DNA from: an uncultured Oscillospiraceae bacterium
GTDB lineage: Bacteria > Bacillota > Clostridia > Oscillospirales > Oscillospiraceae
Direction: 5' to 3'
Assembly: GCA_910585155.1 (NCBI GenBank)
Contig: CAJUEC010000023.1
Coordinates: 1 to 37,244 of the forward strand
DNA: 37,244 nucleotides
Part shown: positions 15,467 through 24,080 of the stretch, piece after piece
Layout: every line of letters begins with the position of its first letter
Position numbering within the stretch: the stretch's first letter is position 1
Position numbers and translations under genes: made by a program
The notes under the pieces: model-generated
Databases searched by the model: none
Told to the model about the DNA's origin: nothing
The model's input: the letters and a program-made list of their open reading frames with translations, nothing else

Positions 15467-17203
15467 CTAAATCTTCTCCGCCGCGTCGCCCTGATTTTCC
15501 AGCTGCGGCCGGATTACCTTGGGGAAGACAAGCCTGCCCTGCCTTCCCAGCTGCCAGATTCCCACCATGTTTTGGAACAGCCCCTGCCGCAGCTGCTCCC
15601 GCGTGGTTTTTTCCCATTTTCCCTTTTCAACATAATCCCGCTCAAATTTGAAGGGGAATTTAAACAGCAAGGCTATGTCGCTGTCATCCATGGGACATTC
15701 CTCAAAATCAAATGCCGGGTAGCCAAAGTGCCGGAGAATGGAATCGAAGAAGATCTGGAGCCGGCACTGGTCAAAGGGAGACAACACAGCGTCCACATTT
15801 CTGTGCAGCGGCGCCGTGTCAAAGCCCCGGACCGCCGGCTCCCCATTGATGCCCTCCCGCACCTCGTCGTCATTCAGCATATTGGGATCATATGGAATAT
15901 TGAGCACCTGGCAGATCGCCCGGCAGGTCTCGACCGGGTGCAGCTTTGCGTCTTCCAGGCGGTACCCGTAATAATGCCTGCGCAGCTCAGGGTTCATGGA
16001 ATAGCCAATGGCCAGCATTTGCGTTATAAAAATGCTTCCTTCCCGCTGATAAATCCGCCCTACGGTCTTAATCGGATCCCGAATGCTGTTCAGCACCGTT
16101 ATGTATGGGAAGCTCAAAATCAGCGGATCATGGATGTCCACCGCATTCACATGGGGCTCCCAAAGGATAACCGGCACAATTCGCGGATTCATATCCGGCT
16201 CATCCCGATGAAACCGATATATAAAGTAGGCCCGGAACAGCTCCGGAAGCGTGAATTGGCTCATCGCCGAGGCCCTGAGCCACCCGATAAATTCGCCCAG
16301 GTCGGCAACACCCCACTGAATCTCCGGGTGCTCCAGCAGCGCCTCAACTTTCTCCAGTGTATATACCCGTTTTGTATTTTTCATGAGCTCTTCCGGCAGA
16401 TTCGTCTGGAAAAAGGGGTAGCCTTTGATGCTGGACTCATAAAACAGGTCCGCGCCATATTTCATCACGACATGACGGTTGTGGTCCAGCAGGTTCAGTC
16501 CAAACAGCGTGCCGCTGTAGCCCCGTTTATACCAGAAGCAGATGCGCTGCATCTCCTCGACGCGCAGCCTTTGCGGCCGCATTGCGCCATAGTCAATCCC
16601 AAACCGCGCCTTGAAGTCCAGGGGGTACAGCTCCCGCTCCGCGCCCACCAGAAATACAAATTTTCCGCCTTTACAGAGCTCCTCCAAATCGCTGTAATAC
16701 AGCAGCAAAGAAAACAAATCGGCGTCCTCATACCACAAATAGACGTGATTATCCCCGGCAAAGTCCTCGCTGCGGCGGACGTTGTCCCTCAGAAAGCGGA
16801 GATTGAACTCATTGTACTCATGCTCTATGAAAAGCGGCCGATCCAGTGCTTCAAAAAAATACCGGGTCTCCCGTTCCGAGCTGACCTCCACCGGCGCAAA
16901 CCCCTGCGCCCGCTGGTCAAAGCGGTAAAACAGCTCCTCTGTCAGCGCGAACAGCAAATACCGATTGTCCCGAGGCGCGGTAAACGCCTTGGTCAAAAGA
17001 AATGGGTATCCCTTCAAAAAGGCCGTATTTTTTCGGTAGGCCTCCTCCATCTCCTCCAGGTTGGGCTCCCAAAAGCCTCGCTTCAGGTCCTCCAGCGCCT
17101 CCGGATTTCGCTGACCCTCCGCATACGCATCCGCCAGATCCGCAAATCCCTGTGTAAAAGCTCCCCCGGCTATTTCCCGCATCGCCTGCTCTATGACCGC
17201 CAT
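15467..17203 (-). CDS. Large protein with sulfotransferase-like RDP motif
   Basis: The 578-residue product is soluble, with no signal peptide or membrane span. Residues 373-386 read SIRDPIKTVGRIYQ, resembling the 3'-phosphate-binding segment (RDPxxxxxSxY) of PAPS-dependent sulfotransferases. The preceding SFPYITVLN fits the strand before that motif. I could not find a convincing 5'-phosphosulfate loop, so the call is tentative. The N-terminal half (about 1-300) is not recognised; it is rich in aromatic and acidic residues. It lies 23 bases upstream of the APS-kinase-like gene, the main support for sulfation. GC content is lower than that of its neighbours. It could instead be an unrelated glycan-modifying enzyme. 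Start supported by GGAGGG. Confidence 0.45.
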   Translation of the reverse strand: MAVIEQAMREIAGGAFTQGFADLADAYAEGQRNPEALEDLKRGFWEPNLEEMEEAYRKNTAFLKGYPFLLTKAFTAPRDNRYLLFALTEELFYRFDQRAQGFAPVEVSSERETRYFFEALDRPLFIEHEYNEFNLRFLRDNVRRSEDFAGDNHVYLWYEDADLFSLLLYYSDLEELCKGGKFVFLVGAERELYPLDFKARFGIDYGAMRPQRLRVEEMQRICFWYKRGYSGTLFGLNLLDHNRHVVMKYGADLFYESSIKGYPFFQTNLPEELMKNTKRVYTLEKVEALLEHPEIQWGVADLGEFIGWLRASAMSQFTLPELFRAYFIYRFHRDEPDMNPRIVPVILWEPHVNAVDIHDPLILSFPYITVLNSIRDPIKTVGRIYQREGSIFITQMLAIGYSMNPELRRHYYGYRLEDAKLHPVETCRAICQVLNIPYDPNMLNDDEVREGINGEPAVRGFDTAPLHRNVDAVLSPFDQCRLQIFFDSILRHFGYPAFDFEECPMDDSDIALLFKFPFKFERDYVEKGKWEKTTREQLRQGLFQNMVGIWQLGRQGRLVFPKVIRPQLENQGDAAEKI

Positions 17204-17227
17204 GCCAATCCCTCCAAGTTTTGTCCC

Positions 17228-18190
17228 TTAAGCCCGATCCAGCTCCTGAATTACCTCACCGGGCAGCACATAGTCCGCGCTGTTCAACACATCCTCCAGC
17301 TGCTCCAGCGACGAACAGCTCACCAGCGCCGTTCCGCTCAGCGGGTTGGATGTGACATAGCCCAGCACCACATCTGTAGGGGTGCAGCCCGCCCCAGCAC
17401 AGTACGCTTGGAGCTTCTCCAGCCTTTTCAGGTTCTCCATCGTCAGCATCCGATGCTTCAGTAAGGACTCCAGCCCATCCGTCCCCACCGCGCACGCCTT
17501 TTGGAAAAAGCCCTTTGCCTGAGCGGTGTACGCCATGACAACGCAGCCGTGCTCCCTGCAGTATTCAGCGGTCTCCTGGTCCATGTGGGTTGTCGTTGGA
17601 TCGTCCCACATCGTCTCAGTGTAGGCCGCCATGGACCACCAGGTCTGCACCAGCTGGATGGGTCGCAGTCCGTGGCGCTGCGCGTATTGGTTGGCCGCCC
17701 GAATCCGCTCACAGCGCCAATTACACACGCCAATGCTTCCGCACCGTCCCGCGTCGGCAAGCTCCTGGAGGCTGTCCACAATCTCTTCCACAGGACGCCC
17801 CGGCTCATCCCGATGTAGAAGATAAATATCCAGATGGTCCGTCCGCAGCGCCTCCAGGCTCTGCCGCAGCTCCGTCCTCAGCCCCTCGCGGGACAGATTC
17901 ACCCGAAACCGCTTCCCCTCATTGGACACCCCGCCCTTTGTGGACAGCACAATCCGCTCCCGGCATCCATTCGCCTCCATCCACCGGCCCAAAAACTCCT
18001 CGCTCTTCCCCCGGCCATTCTCCACCCATTCGTAATAATTCCTCGCTGTGTCGATCAAGGTTCCTCCCGCGGCAAGAAAGCGCCGCAGCATCTCTCCAGC
18101 CAGCTCGTCAGGTGTCCGCGTGCCGAACCGGCTCACGCCCAGACCAATTTTTGACAGTTTTTTCCCGTTGGATAGGGCAATGTATTTCAT
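17228..18190 (-). CDS. Aldo/keto reductase
   Basis: The 320-residue product is a TIM-barrel NAD(P)H-dependent oxidoreductase of the aldo/keto reductase superfamily. The catalytic tetrad is visible: D47 (LIDTARNYY), Y52 or Y53, K85 (LSTKGG) and H126 (YLLHRDEP). The coenzyme-binding C-terminal part (GTALVSCSSLEQLEDVL) is also typical. It reduces an aldehyde or ketone. In this operon candidate substrates are a 4-keto sugar nucleotide or phosphonoacetaldehyde; neither is shown by the sequence. It overlaps the upstream FkbM gene by four bases (ATGA), so the two are translationally coupled. Confidence 0.92.
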   Translation of the reverse strand: MKYIALSNGKKLSKIGLGVSRFGTRTPDELAGEMLRRFLAAGGTLIDTARNYYEWVENGRGKSEEFLGRWMEANGCRERIVLSTKGGVSNEGKRFRVNLSREGLRTELRQSLEALRTDHLDIYLLHRDEPGRPVEEIVDSLQELADAGRCGSIGVCNWRCERIRAANQYAQRHGLRPIQLVQTWWSMAAYTETMWDDPTTTHMDQETAEYCREHGCVVMAYTAQAKGFFQKACAVGTDGLESLLKHRMLTMENLKRLEKLQAYCAGAGCTPTDVVLGYVTSNPLSGTALVSCSSLEQLEDVLNSADYVLPGEVIQELDRA

Positions 18191-19338
18191 ACTCTATACT
18201 CCTTCTGGCTCAGGCGCTCCGGAGGGACTGCATACAGCACCGTCTCCGCCACATTCAGATAGCTGCGCAGGTAGAACCGATACTCCGGAACCAGCTCTTT
18301 CAGCTTCAGCGGGATCTCCCAGAGGTCCCGCTCCCTGTGATATACCGCAACCGCAATCACCGGCCTGTCCCGGCGGATCATCTCCTCGGCTCCGGACAGC
18401 AGACGGGATTCCCAGCCCTCCACGTCAATTTTTAAGATAGTGGGGTGCAGCTTCTCCTTAAAGCTGTCCAGGGCGGTGCAGGGCGCCTCCTCCTCCCCGT
18501 CCTCCCGAATGACGGAGTTGCTCCCATCATAGTTCCGCACCCGGACTGTTCCCGGCCCCTCCCCCAGGGCAGTGCGGTGGAGGATCAGCCTCCGGCGGTA
18601 CTCCGGCGGACAGCCTCGCTCCAGCTCTCGGATATTTTGGCTGTCTGGTTCAAACGCCCAGCAGCTGTCAAACCGTCCCCGGCACCGGCGCCAGAATTGG
18701 CGGAGAATCTCTCCCACATGGGCCCCGCAGTCCACAAAAACCTCGTTCTCGCCAAGGGAATACACATCCTCCCCAAAGTATTGATCCTCCATCGGCAGAG
18801 CTGGAATCTGCTGGTCCAGGTCGCACCACAGAAATCTGACAATTGAGGTGAGCGTCCGCCTGGAGCAATCATCCGCCAGCATCTGAACAACCTGGTACAG
18901 TACCTCCCTGTTTTCCCAGATTAGGTTCCGGTCAGGGGACAGGATCAGTGGCTGGTCCTGGAACAAGGCCCGGTCCTCCCGCAGCTCATACATATGATAT
19001 ACCTCCTGGCAGCCCAGCGCCTCCATCTGCGCTTTGATCTGCCGGGATGTCTTCCCCATCTCCAACAGACAGACGATGACCGTGGCATCCTCTGCCACGG
19101 TCCGGTCCGGCGCTCGGACCGGAACCCCCAGGATGGTCCGCCCCTGTTTTCTAGGCGACCGGTCCAGAACGCACTCCGGCTCTATGCCGCATTTTCGGAG
19201 CAGTTCTAAAAACATCAGGCCGCCATATCCAGCTCCATAAAGCACCACACGGCTGCTCTCATCCAGCCGAACGGATGATTTTTCGCCTTTGAGGTTTTCC
19301 TGCGGGAAGCAGAACTGTTCCCAGTCTTGAAACGGCAT
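18187..19338 (-). CDS. FkbM-family methyltransferase-like protein with N-terminal Rossmann-like domain (copy 1)
   Basis: The 383-residue product has an N-terminal nucleotide-binding-like segment (VVLYGAGYGGLMFLELLRKC, residues about 31-50) and a C-terminal FkbM methyltransferase domain (about 200-370) with VFVDCGAHVGE as the SAM-binding motif, FEPDSQN, and LKIDVEGWESRLLSGA. FkbM proteins O-methylate sugars or other small groups in glycan and natural product clusters. The same two-domain layout occurs in the gene at 22890-24080, so the two are paralogues. The end overlaps the aldo/keto reductase start by four bases. Start supported by AAAGAGGAGAA. The methyl acceptor is unknown. Confidence 0.88.
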   Translation of the reverse strand: MPFQDWEQFCFPQENLKGEKSSVRLDESSRVVLYGAGYGGLMFLELLRKCGIEPECVLDRSPRKQGRTILGVPVRAPDRTVAEDATVIVCLLEMGKTSRQIKAQMEALGCQEVYHMYELREDRALFQDQPLILSPDRNLIWENREVLYQVVQMLADDCSRRTLTSIVRFLWCDLDQQIPALPMEDQYFGEDVYSLGENEVFVDCGAHVGEILRQFWRRCRGRFDSCWAFEPDSQNIRELERGCPPEYRRRLILHRTALGEGPGTVRVRNYDGSNSVIREDGEEEAPCTALDSFKEKLHPTILKIDVEGWESRLLSGAEEMIRRDRPVIAVAVYHRERDLWEIPLKLKELVPEYRFYLRSYLNVAETVLYAVPPERLSQKEYRV

Positions 19339-19352
19339 AATGGTTCTCCTCT

Positions 19353-21080
19353 TTACAAAAACGGATACAAATCGTCAAACTCCGCCGCCTTCAGCGAGCC
19401 GTCCGGCATCACCCGGGAGGCGATTTTCGGCGCAAGCTCCCCAAACTCCTGCACCCGAATCTGGCACACAAAGGGCCCGTCCTTCCCCAGAATTTCCCGG
19501 AATCTCCCCTCCAAATCGTCGCCGTCAGTGAGCTCGCAGCTGTCCAGGCCGTATGCCGCCGCCACCCTGCAGAAGTCCGGCGTCTCCAGACCGCTGTCCG
19601 GGCCAACGCCCAGAAAGCGGTCGTTCATATAATTGTGCTGGTTGTGCCGGATGAGCATGTAGCCGCTGTTGTGGAATACAAACAGCTTGACAGGCAAGCG
19701 GTTGTAGCGCAGGGTGGCGAATTCCTGCACATTCATCTGCACACTGCCGTCCCCGGACAGGGCAATCACCTGCCGGCCCTCCTGGACCGCGCCGATGGCC
19801 CCCGCCCAGAATCCCATGGCGGACAGACCGCCGGAGATCAGATAGCGCTGCCCGTCCTTCAGCTCCCAGCTCTGGGAGACGATATTGCAGACGCTGCCCG
19901 TGTCCACCACAACATCGCAGTTCGCCGGGGCGCACCGGGAGAGCAGTCTGGAGACGTGGTAGCTGTTTAAGGGCCGCTCCTGGGCGTAGCCGGGCAGAAC
20001 GTTGGGATACCGCCCGCGCATTTCCCGGCAGTGGGCCAGCCACGTCCCATGGTCCGCAGGCTCCAGCTCCGGGCAGCAGTCGAGAAGGCCCTCCAAAAAC
20101 TCCTTGATATCCAGGGAAATCCTCTGATTGACCGGCACATCCGGCTTGCTCAGCTCCTTTTGGTCCACATCTACCATGACCTTATAGGCGTTCTGCCCGA
20201 ACCGCTGGGGGTAGTAGCCGGTGGTGGAGACAGACAGACGGCTTCCCAAAATCAGCAGGTAATCGCACTGCTGGATGGCAAAATGGGACGCGCGGTCGCC
20301 GTAGCTCCCGGGCCGGCCCACAAAATAGGGGGAGTCGGAGGCGATCACGTCAATGCCGCCGCGGGAGGTGGCCACGGGGATCTGGAGCGTCCGGCACAGC
20401 CGCTCCAGCAACTCTGCCGCCCCGGCGCCGCGCACCCCGCCCCCGGCCAAAACCAGTGGCCTCTCCGCCTGGGCCAGGCCCTGGGCAATCGCCCGCAGGT
20501 CCACAGCAGCAGCCGGCTTCTCCGCCGCCTGATCATCCCCCTCCATCTCCTCCGGAACCTGCCTGTTCTGCACATCCACCGGCACATCGATCCAGACCGG
20601 TCCCTTCCTGCCGTCCATGGCTTCGCGCCAGGCCCGCTCCATCACCCGGCGGATGTCTCCAGGCTCCAGCAGACAGGCAAAGTATTTGACCATGGGGGAT
20701 ACGATGGGCTCCAGATTCAGGCTCTGGGTGCCGTGCTGACGGATCCCGGTGTCCATCTCGTAGCGGATCAGCCGGGAGCTGGCCTGCCCGGTCAGCACCA
20801 GCATAGGGGAGGAGTCCACAAAGGCCCCGGCCACACCGGTGATGGCATTGGTAGCCCCCGGTCCGATGGTGGCCAGACATACGCCGGGAATGCCCCGGGT
20901 CCGGCCATAGCAGTCCGCCGCCATGGCCGCCGCCTGCTCGTGGTGGCAGCACACCGCCCTCAGCCCCTGATTGCGCTGAAGGGCATCGGTCAGCCACATG
21001 GCGGAGCTGCCGGACACCATGTAGACAGTGTCGCAGCCCTTTTTTTGCAGGAAATTGAAAATGTATTCGGAGACGGTCAT
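19353..21080 (-). CDS. Acetolactate-synthase-like ThDP-dependent enzyme
   Basis: The 575-residue product has the full three-domain layout of the acetolactate synthase family. The cofactor-activating Glu is E48 in HHEQ. The GPGATNAITGVAGAFVDSSP block follows (about 92-111), and the ThDP/Mg motif starts with GDGS at 443 and ends in HNSG at 470-473. It lies in a polysaccharide operon without a small regulatory subunit gene, so branched-chain amino acid synthesis is unlikely. Similar enzymes in O-antigen clusters, such as YerE, add a two-carbon unit from pyruvate to a keto-deoxysugar nucleotide. Given PEP mutase in the operon, phosphonopyruvate decarboxylation is an alternative, but known decarboxylases are about 200 residues shorter. 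I favour the YerE-like role. Confidence 0.88.
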   Translation of the reverse strand: MTVSEYIFNFLQKKGCDTVYMVSGSSAMWLTDALQRNQGLRAVCCHHEQAAAMAADCYGRTRGIPGVCLATIGPGATNAITGVAGAFVDSSPMLVLTGQASSRLIRYEMDTGIRQHGTQSLNLEPIVSPMVKYFACLLEPGDIRRVMERAWREAMDGRKGPVWIDVPVDVQNRQVPEEMEGDDQAAEKPAAAVDLRAIAQGLAQAERPLVLAGGGVRGAGAAELLERLCRTLQIPVATSRGGIDVIASDSPYFVGRPGSYGDRASHFAIQQCDYLLILGSRLSVSTTGYYPQRFGQNAYKVMVDVDQKELSKPDVPVNQRISLDIKEFLEGLLDCCPELEPADHGTWLAHCREMRGRYPNVLPGYAQERPLNSYHVSRLLSRCAPANCDVVVDTGSVCNIVSQSWELKDGQRYLISGGLSAMGFWAGAIGAVQEGRQVIALSGDGSVQMNVQEFATLRYNRLPVKLFVFHNSGYMLIRHNQHNYMNDRFLGVGPDSGLETPDFCRVAAAYGLDSCELTDGDDLEGRFREILGKDGPFVCQIRVQEFGELAPKIASRVMPDGSLKAAEFDDLYPFL

Positions 21081-21094
21081 AAACAGCCCTCAAA

Positions 21095-21745
21095 TCAGCA
21101 CAATGTCATGTGCAAATAGTATTTTTCAGCTTCAAATTGTGCGCCTCGATGCGGCATCCACCTGACTTCCCCATGGGCTTCTTCTTTCGTGAGCGGAATT
21201 AATTCACCCTTCCGAAATCCACACCGCTCATAAAAAGAGATGGCATGTACATTGTCCCACAGAACATCCAGGCTAATGTGCTCCAGCCCAAGCTCCTGCT
21301 TTCCCCAGCGCACCAACGCCTGTACCGCACATTCCATTAGCCCAAAAGCAGTATTCTTTTCGCCCCGCACAACCAAATCGACCGCTGCCGACCGGGTCAT
21401 GACATCAAACCCAGCAAACCCCATGTGCCCAATATAATTACCCCTGATGTCTTGAACCATGAACAAAATACGCCGGTCATTACAAATAATTAAATTGTTG
21501 ATCCACTTCTCAGTTCCCTCTTCTGTCACATGAAATCGTGTGGGGGAAAGCGTCGGATTTTCTGCCCTCCATCGGCTCAGCAGTTTTACGCACCCATTTA
21601 TTGTCGTCTTGAAATCCGCCGTAATCGGTTTCAAAAAGCCAACTGTATTTTCCTCTGCATCTAAAATTGGAATCATGATTAAATTATCACTGCTTTTCCT
21701 TCTCTTATATCGATCCAATTTTTCTATGAGTTGTGTTTCGCTCAT
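21095..21745 (-). CDS. GNAT family N-acetyltransferase
   Basis: The 216-residue product has a GNAT fold signature. Residues about 105-185 include the acetyl-CoA region (YIGHMGFAGFD, then GLMECAVQALVRWGKQELGLE) and the typical final NVHAISFYERCGFRKGE. It probably acylates an amino group, most simply the amino sugar made by the DegT aminotransferase encoded six bases upstream. The gene is clearly AT-richer than its neighbours, and its ribosome binding site is weak, so translation may depend on coupling to the upstream gene. The different base composition suggests separate acquisition into the operon. Confidence 0.85.
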   Translation of the reverse strand: MSETQLIEKLDRYKRRKSSDNLIMIPILDAEENTVGFLKPITADFKTTINGCVKLLSRWRAENPTLSPTRFHVTEEGTEKWINNLIICNDRRILFMVQDIRGNYIGHMGFAGFDVMTRSAAVDLVVRGEKNTAFGLMECAVQALVRWGKQELGLEHISLDVLWDNVHAISFYERCGFRKGELIPLTKEEAHGEVRWMPHRGAQFEAEKYYLHMTLC

Positions 21746-21751
21746 CTCTTC

Positions 21752-22873
21752 TTACCGTTTTCCTTTTAACATTTCTTCAATCACCCGATTCATCTCCCCG
21801 CAGACACGGGCAATATCCTCCTCCTCCAGGGAGTGGGCGGTGGGCAGAACCAACCCTCTTCGGTCGTATCGGTCGGAGTTTGGCACCGCATGGGTCTGCT
21901 CATATGGCGGCATCCTGTGCATAGACGGGTATCCCGGGCGGAAGTGGACATTCATATCCAGCATTCTCCTGACCAGCTCATCCCGGTTGGCGTTAACGCC
22001 GTCCCGCAGGCAGCCCAGCACATAGCCATAGTTCGGCTCACAGCCTGCCGGAGGCAGCAGCATTTCAAAATAGGGATTGTCCCTGAGCTTTTCCCAATAG
22101 CTCTCAAAAATGCGTTTTTTGTTGGCCACCAGCTGGTCAATCCGCTCGATCTGCGCCAAAATCAGCGCGGCCGTTACATTGGAAATCCGATAATTATAGC
22201 CCACATCATCCGACCACAGATATTGAATCCCATCATTCCGGCAAAAGGTCCCGTAGTGCTTGGCGCGCTGGTAAAGAGCTTCGTCATTGGTGACCAGCAT
22301 ACCGCCCTCGCCGCCAACCGCAATTTTTGACCCCTGAAAGCTGAACGTTCCGATGTCTCCAATGGCCCCCGTATGGATACCATGATAAAAGGTCCCCACA
22401 GACTGGCAGGCATCCTCGATCACTGCGAGCCGGTGTCTCCTGGCAATATCCATGACCGCATCCATGTCGCAGGCAAACCCGCCAAAATGGACCACCATAA
22501 CCGCCTTTGTCCTGGGGGTGATGAGTACCTCGATCTGACGCGAGTCAATACACAGTGTATCGGGCACAACATCCGCAAACACGCATTTCGCGCCCACATA
22601 GGACAGGGCATGGGCCGTGGCGATGTAACTCTGATCCGCCACAATGACCTCATCCCCGGGCCCCAGACCCAGGGCTAGCGCCGCCAAATGCAGCGCATGG
22701 GTCCCGCAGTAGGTGGCAATAGCGTATTTGGAGCCCACATACTCCGCAAAGGCCTTCTCCAGCTTTTTGATATGCATATCATAGGTTTCATACCAGCCGT
22801 TTACTACCGCGTCGTGGACATAGTCAATCTCTTTCTGTGTGATGGACGGCCCCGCAAGGGGAATTTTTTTCAT
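21752..22873 (-). CDS. DegT/DnrJ/EryC1-type sugar aminotransferase
   Basis: This 373-residue PLP enzyme transfers an amino group, usually from glutamate, to a keto-sugar nucleotide. The PLP lysine is K183 in FSFQGSKIAVGGEGG, the arrangement of the perosamine-synthase-like branch, and the ring-contacting Asp is D154 (VIEDACQS). The retained lysine argues against a 3-dehydrase of the DdhC/ColD type, which has His there. A longer frame opens at 22948; ATG 22873 is chosen because AAAGGAGAAA precedes it and the product then starts with the typical KKIPLAGPSIT. The likely substrate is the CDP-4-keto-6-deoxyglucose made by the RfbF/RfbG pair. An aldehyde such as phosphonoacetaldehyde is a less likely alternative. 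Confidence 0.92.
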   Translation of the reverse strand: MKKIPLAGPSITQKEIDYVHDAVVNGWYETYDMHIKKLEKAFAEYVGSKYAIATYCGTHALHLAALALGLGPGDEVIVADQSYIATAHALSYVGAKCVFADVVPDTLCIDSRQIEVLITPRTKAVMVVHFGGFACDMDAVMDIARRHRLAVIEDACQSVGTFYHGIHTGAIGDIGTFSFQGSKIAVGGEGGMLVTNDEALYQRAKHYGTFCRNDGIQYLWSDDVGYNYRISNVTAALILAQIERIDQLVANKKRIFESYWEKLRDNPYFEMLLPPAGCEPNYGYVLGCLRDGVNANRDELVRRMLDMNVHFRPGYPSMHRMPPYEQTHAVPNSDRYDRRGLVLPTAHSLEEEDIARVCGEMNRVIEEMLKGKR

Positions 22874-22889
22874 GGCTATTTCTCCTTTT

Positions 22890-24080
22890 CTATAACCCAT
22901 AGAACACAAACGACAAATGATGCATGTAAGACCGCAGATACACCTCATACCCCGCCTCCAGCATCAGCTCCGGCACCCTCCAAAAATCCCAGGTCTTGTG
23001 ATAGCCCGCGATCATCAGCCTGGGCCTCCAGCGGCGGATGGTCTCCGCCGCCCCCTCCAGCGCGGGCAGCTCCGAGCCCTCAATGTTCATCTTGACCGCC
23101 GTGGCCCGCCGTCCGTCCAACAGCCTGTCAATGGTGATGGCCGCCGCCTGGGTCCCGCCGTAGGGTGCGGCGAAGCTCCCCGGCCCGTGGAGGGCGTACA
23201 GAGACACGCTGCCCTCCCCGCTCCAGACTGCGCAGGGGGACAGCTTCACCCGCTCCCGCAGCTCCTCCGGCAGCCGGGCCGTAAACCGCTCCAGCCGCTC
23301 AAAATTGGCCGGGTCCGGCTCCAAAGCGTAATACGCCCCGATCCTGTCCCCGGTCAGGGCCAGCAGGTCCCGCAGCGTCTGCCCGTCAAAGGCCCCGCAG
23401 TCCACAAAATGCTCCTCGGCGCAGGGCGCAAACAGCTCCCGGGGAAAATATTTCTCCTCCTGGGACAGGGTGGGTATCTCCGGCCCCTGGCCAAACAGCC
23501 GGAAGGCGAGGATATTAGCATAAGTCTCCCGGGACGCCTCATCCGCCAGCCGCTCATGGACCCGCTCGATCCGCTCCCGGTGCTCCCAGAGGCAGTCCAC
23601 GTCCGGGCAGGAGGGCAGGTTTCCTGTGTTGTCCCCCCGGAACAGGGCGAAGCAGCGGCGCAGGGCAATATAGTCCACCACATTGGTACAGCCGCAGTCA
23701 TGGAGCCGCCGGTAGACGCCGCTGTGTCCCCCCTCCCGCAGCGCCTGGTCAAAGCTGCGGCAATAGGCCTGCCCGTCGGTGTTGATGCAGACCAGCACCA
23801 GGAAATTGTCCCCGAAGCGCTCCGTCAGCGCCTGAGGCGGGACCACCTCCAGCCCCAGGCACACCGTCCCCCATTTTTCCGGCGCGCCGTCGGCAAAGCA
23901 CAGCGGCTCAACCCCCGCCCGCCGCAGGGCCAGCAGCAGGGCGATCCCGCTGCTCCCCGCGCCGTAGAGCACCACCCCGTCATAAACGCGCAGGGCTGTT
24001 TTCAGCTCATCCACCGTCTGCTCCAGCTGGGGGCGCTCCCGCTCAAACCGGGCGAAAATATCTCTAATCACGCAGCTCAT
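22890..24080 (-). CDS. FkbM-family methyltransferase-like protein with N-terminal Rossmann-like domain (copy 2)
   Basis: This 396-residue paralogue of the gene at 18187-19338 has an N-terminal segment VVLYGAGSSGIALLLALRRA (about 36-55). Its C-terminal FkbM domain carries FVDCGAFDGQTLRDLL (SAM-binding), LEPDPANFERLERF and VKMNIEGSELPALEGA. The start at 24080 overlaps the stop of the transketolase gene (ATGA); a longer frame opening at 24746 only shadows that gene. It is likely to methylate a sugar hydroxyl in the glycan. In the DxEG motif the Asp is Asn here (NIEG rather than DVEG), so the two copies may differ in activity or substrate. Confidence 0.87.
   Translation of the reverse strand: MSCVIRDIFARFERERPQLEQTVDELKTALRVYDGVVLYGAGSSGIALLLALRRAGVEPLCFADGAPEKWGTVCLGLEVVPPQALTERFGDNFLVLVCINTDGQAYCRSFDQALREGGHSGVYRRLHDCGCTNVVDYIALRRCFALFRGDNTGNLPSCPDVDCLWEHRERIERVHERLADEASRETYANILAFRLFGQGPEIPTLSQEEKYFPRELFAPCAEEHFVDCGAFDGQTLRDLLALTGDRIGAYYALEPDPANFERLERFTARLPEELRERVKLSPCAVWSGEGSVSLYALHGPGSFAAPYGGTQAAAITIDRLLDGRRATAVKMNIEGSELPALEGAAETIRRWRPRLMIAGYHKTWDFWRVPELMLEAGYEVYLRSYMHHLSFVFYGL

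Noticed and set aside
19353..21080. Annotation as the housekeeping acetolactate synthase IlvB
   Set aside because: No regulatory subunit or branched-chain amino acid gene is nearby and the gene sits within a glycan operon, so a YerE-like or other specialised role is preferred.
19353..21080. Annotation as phosphonopyruvate decarboxylase to complete the PEP mutase pathway
   Set aside because: Known decarboxylases are about 380 residues; this protein is 575 with the full acetolactate synthase layout. It is kept only as an alternative.
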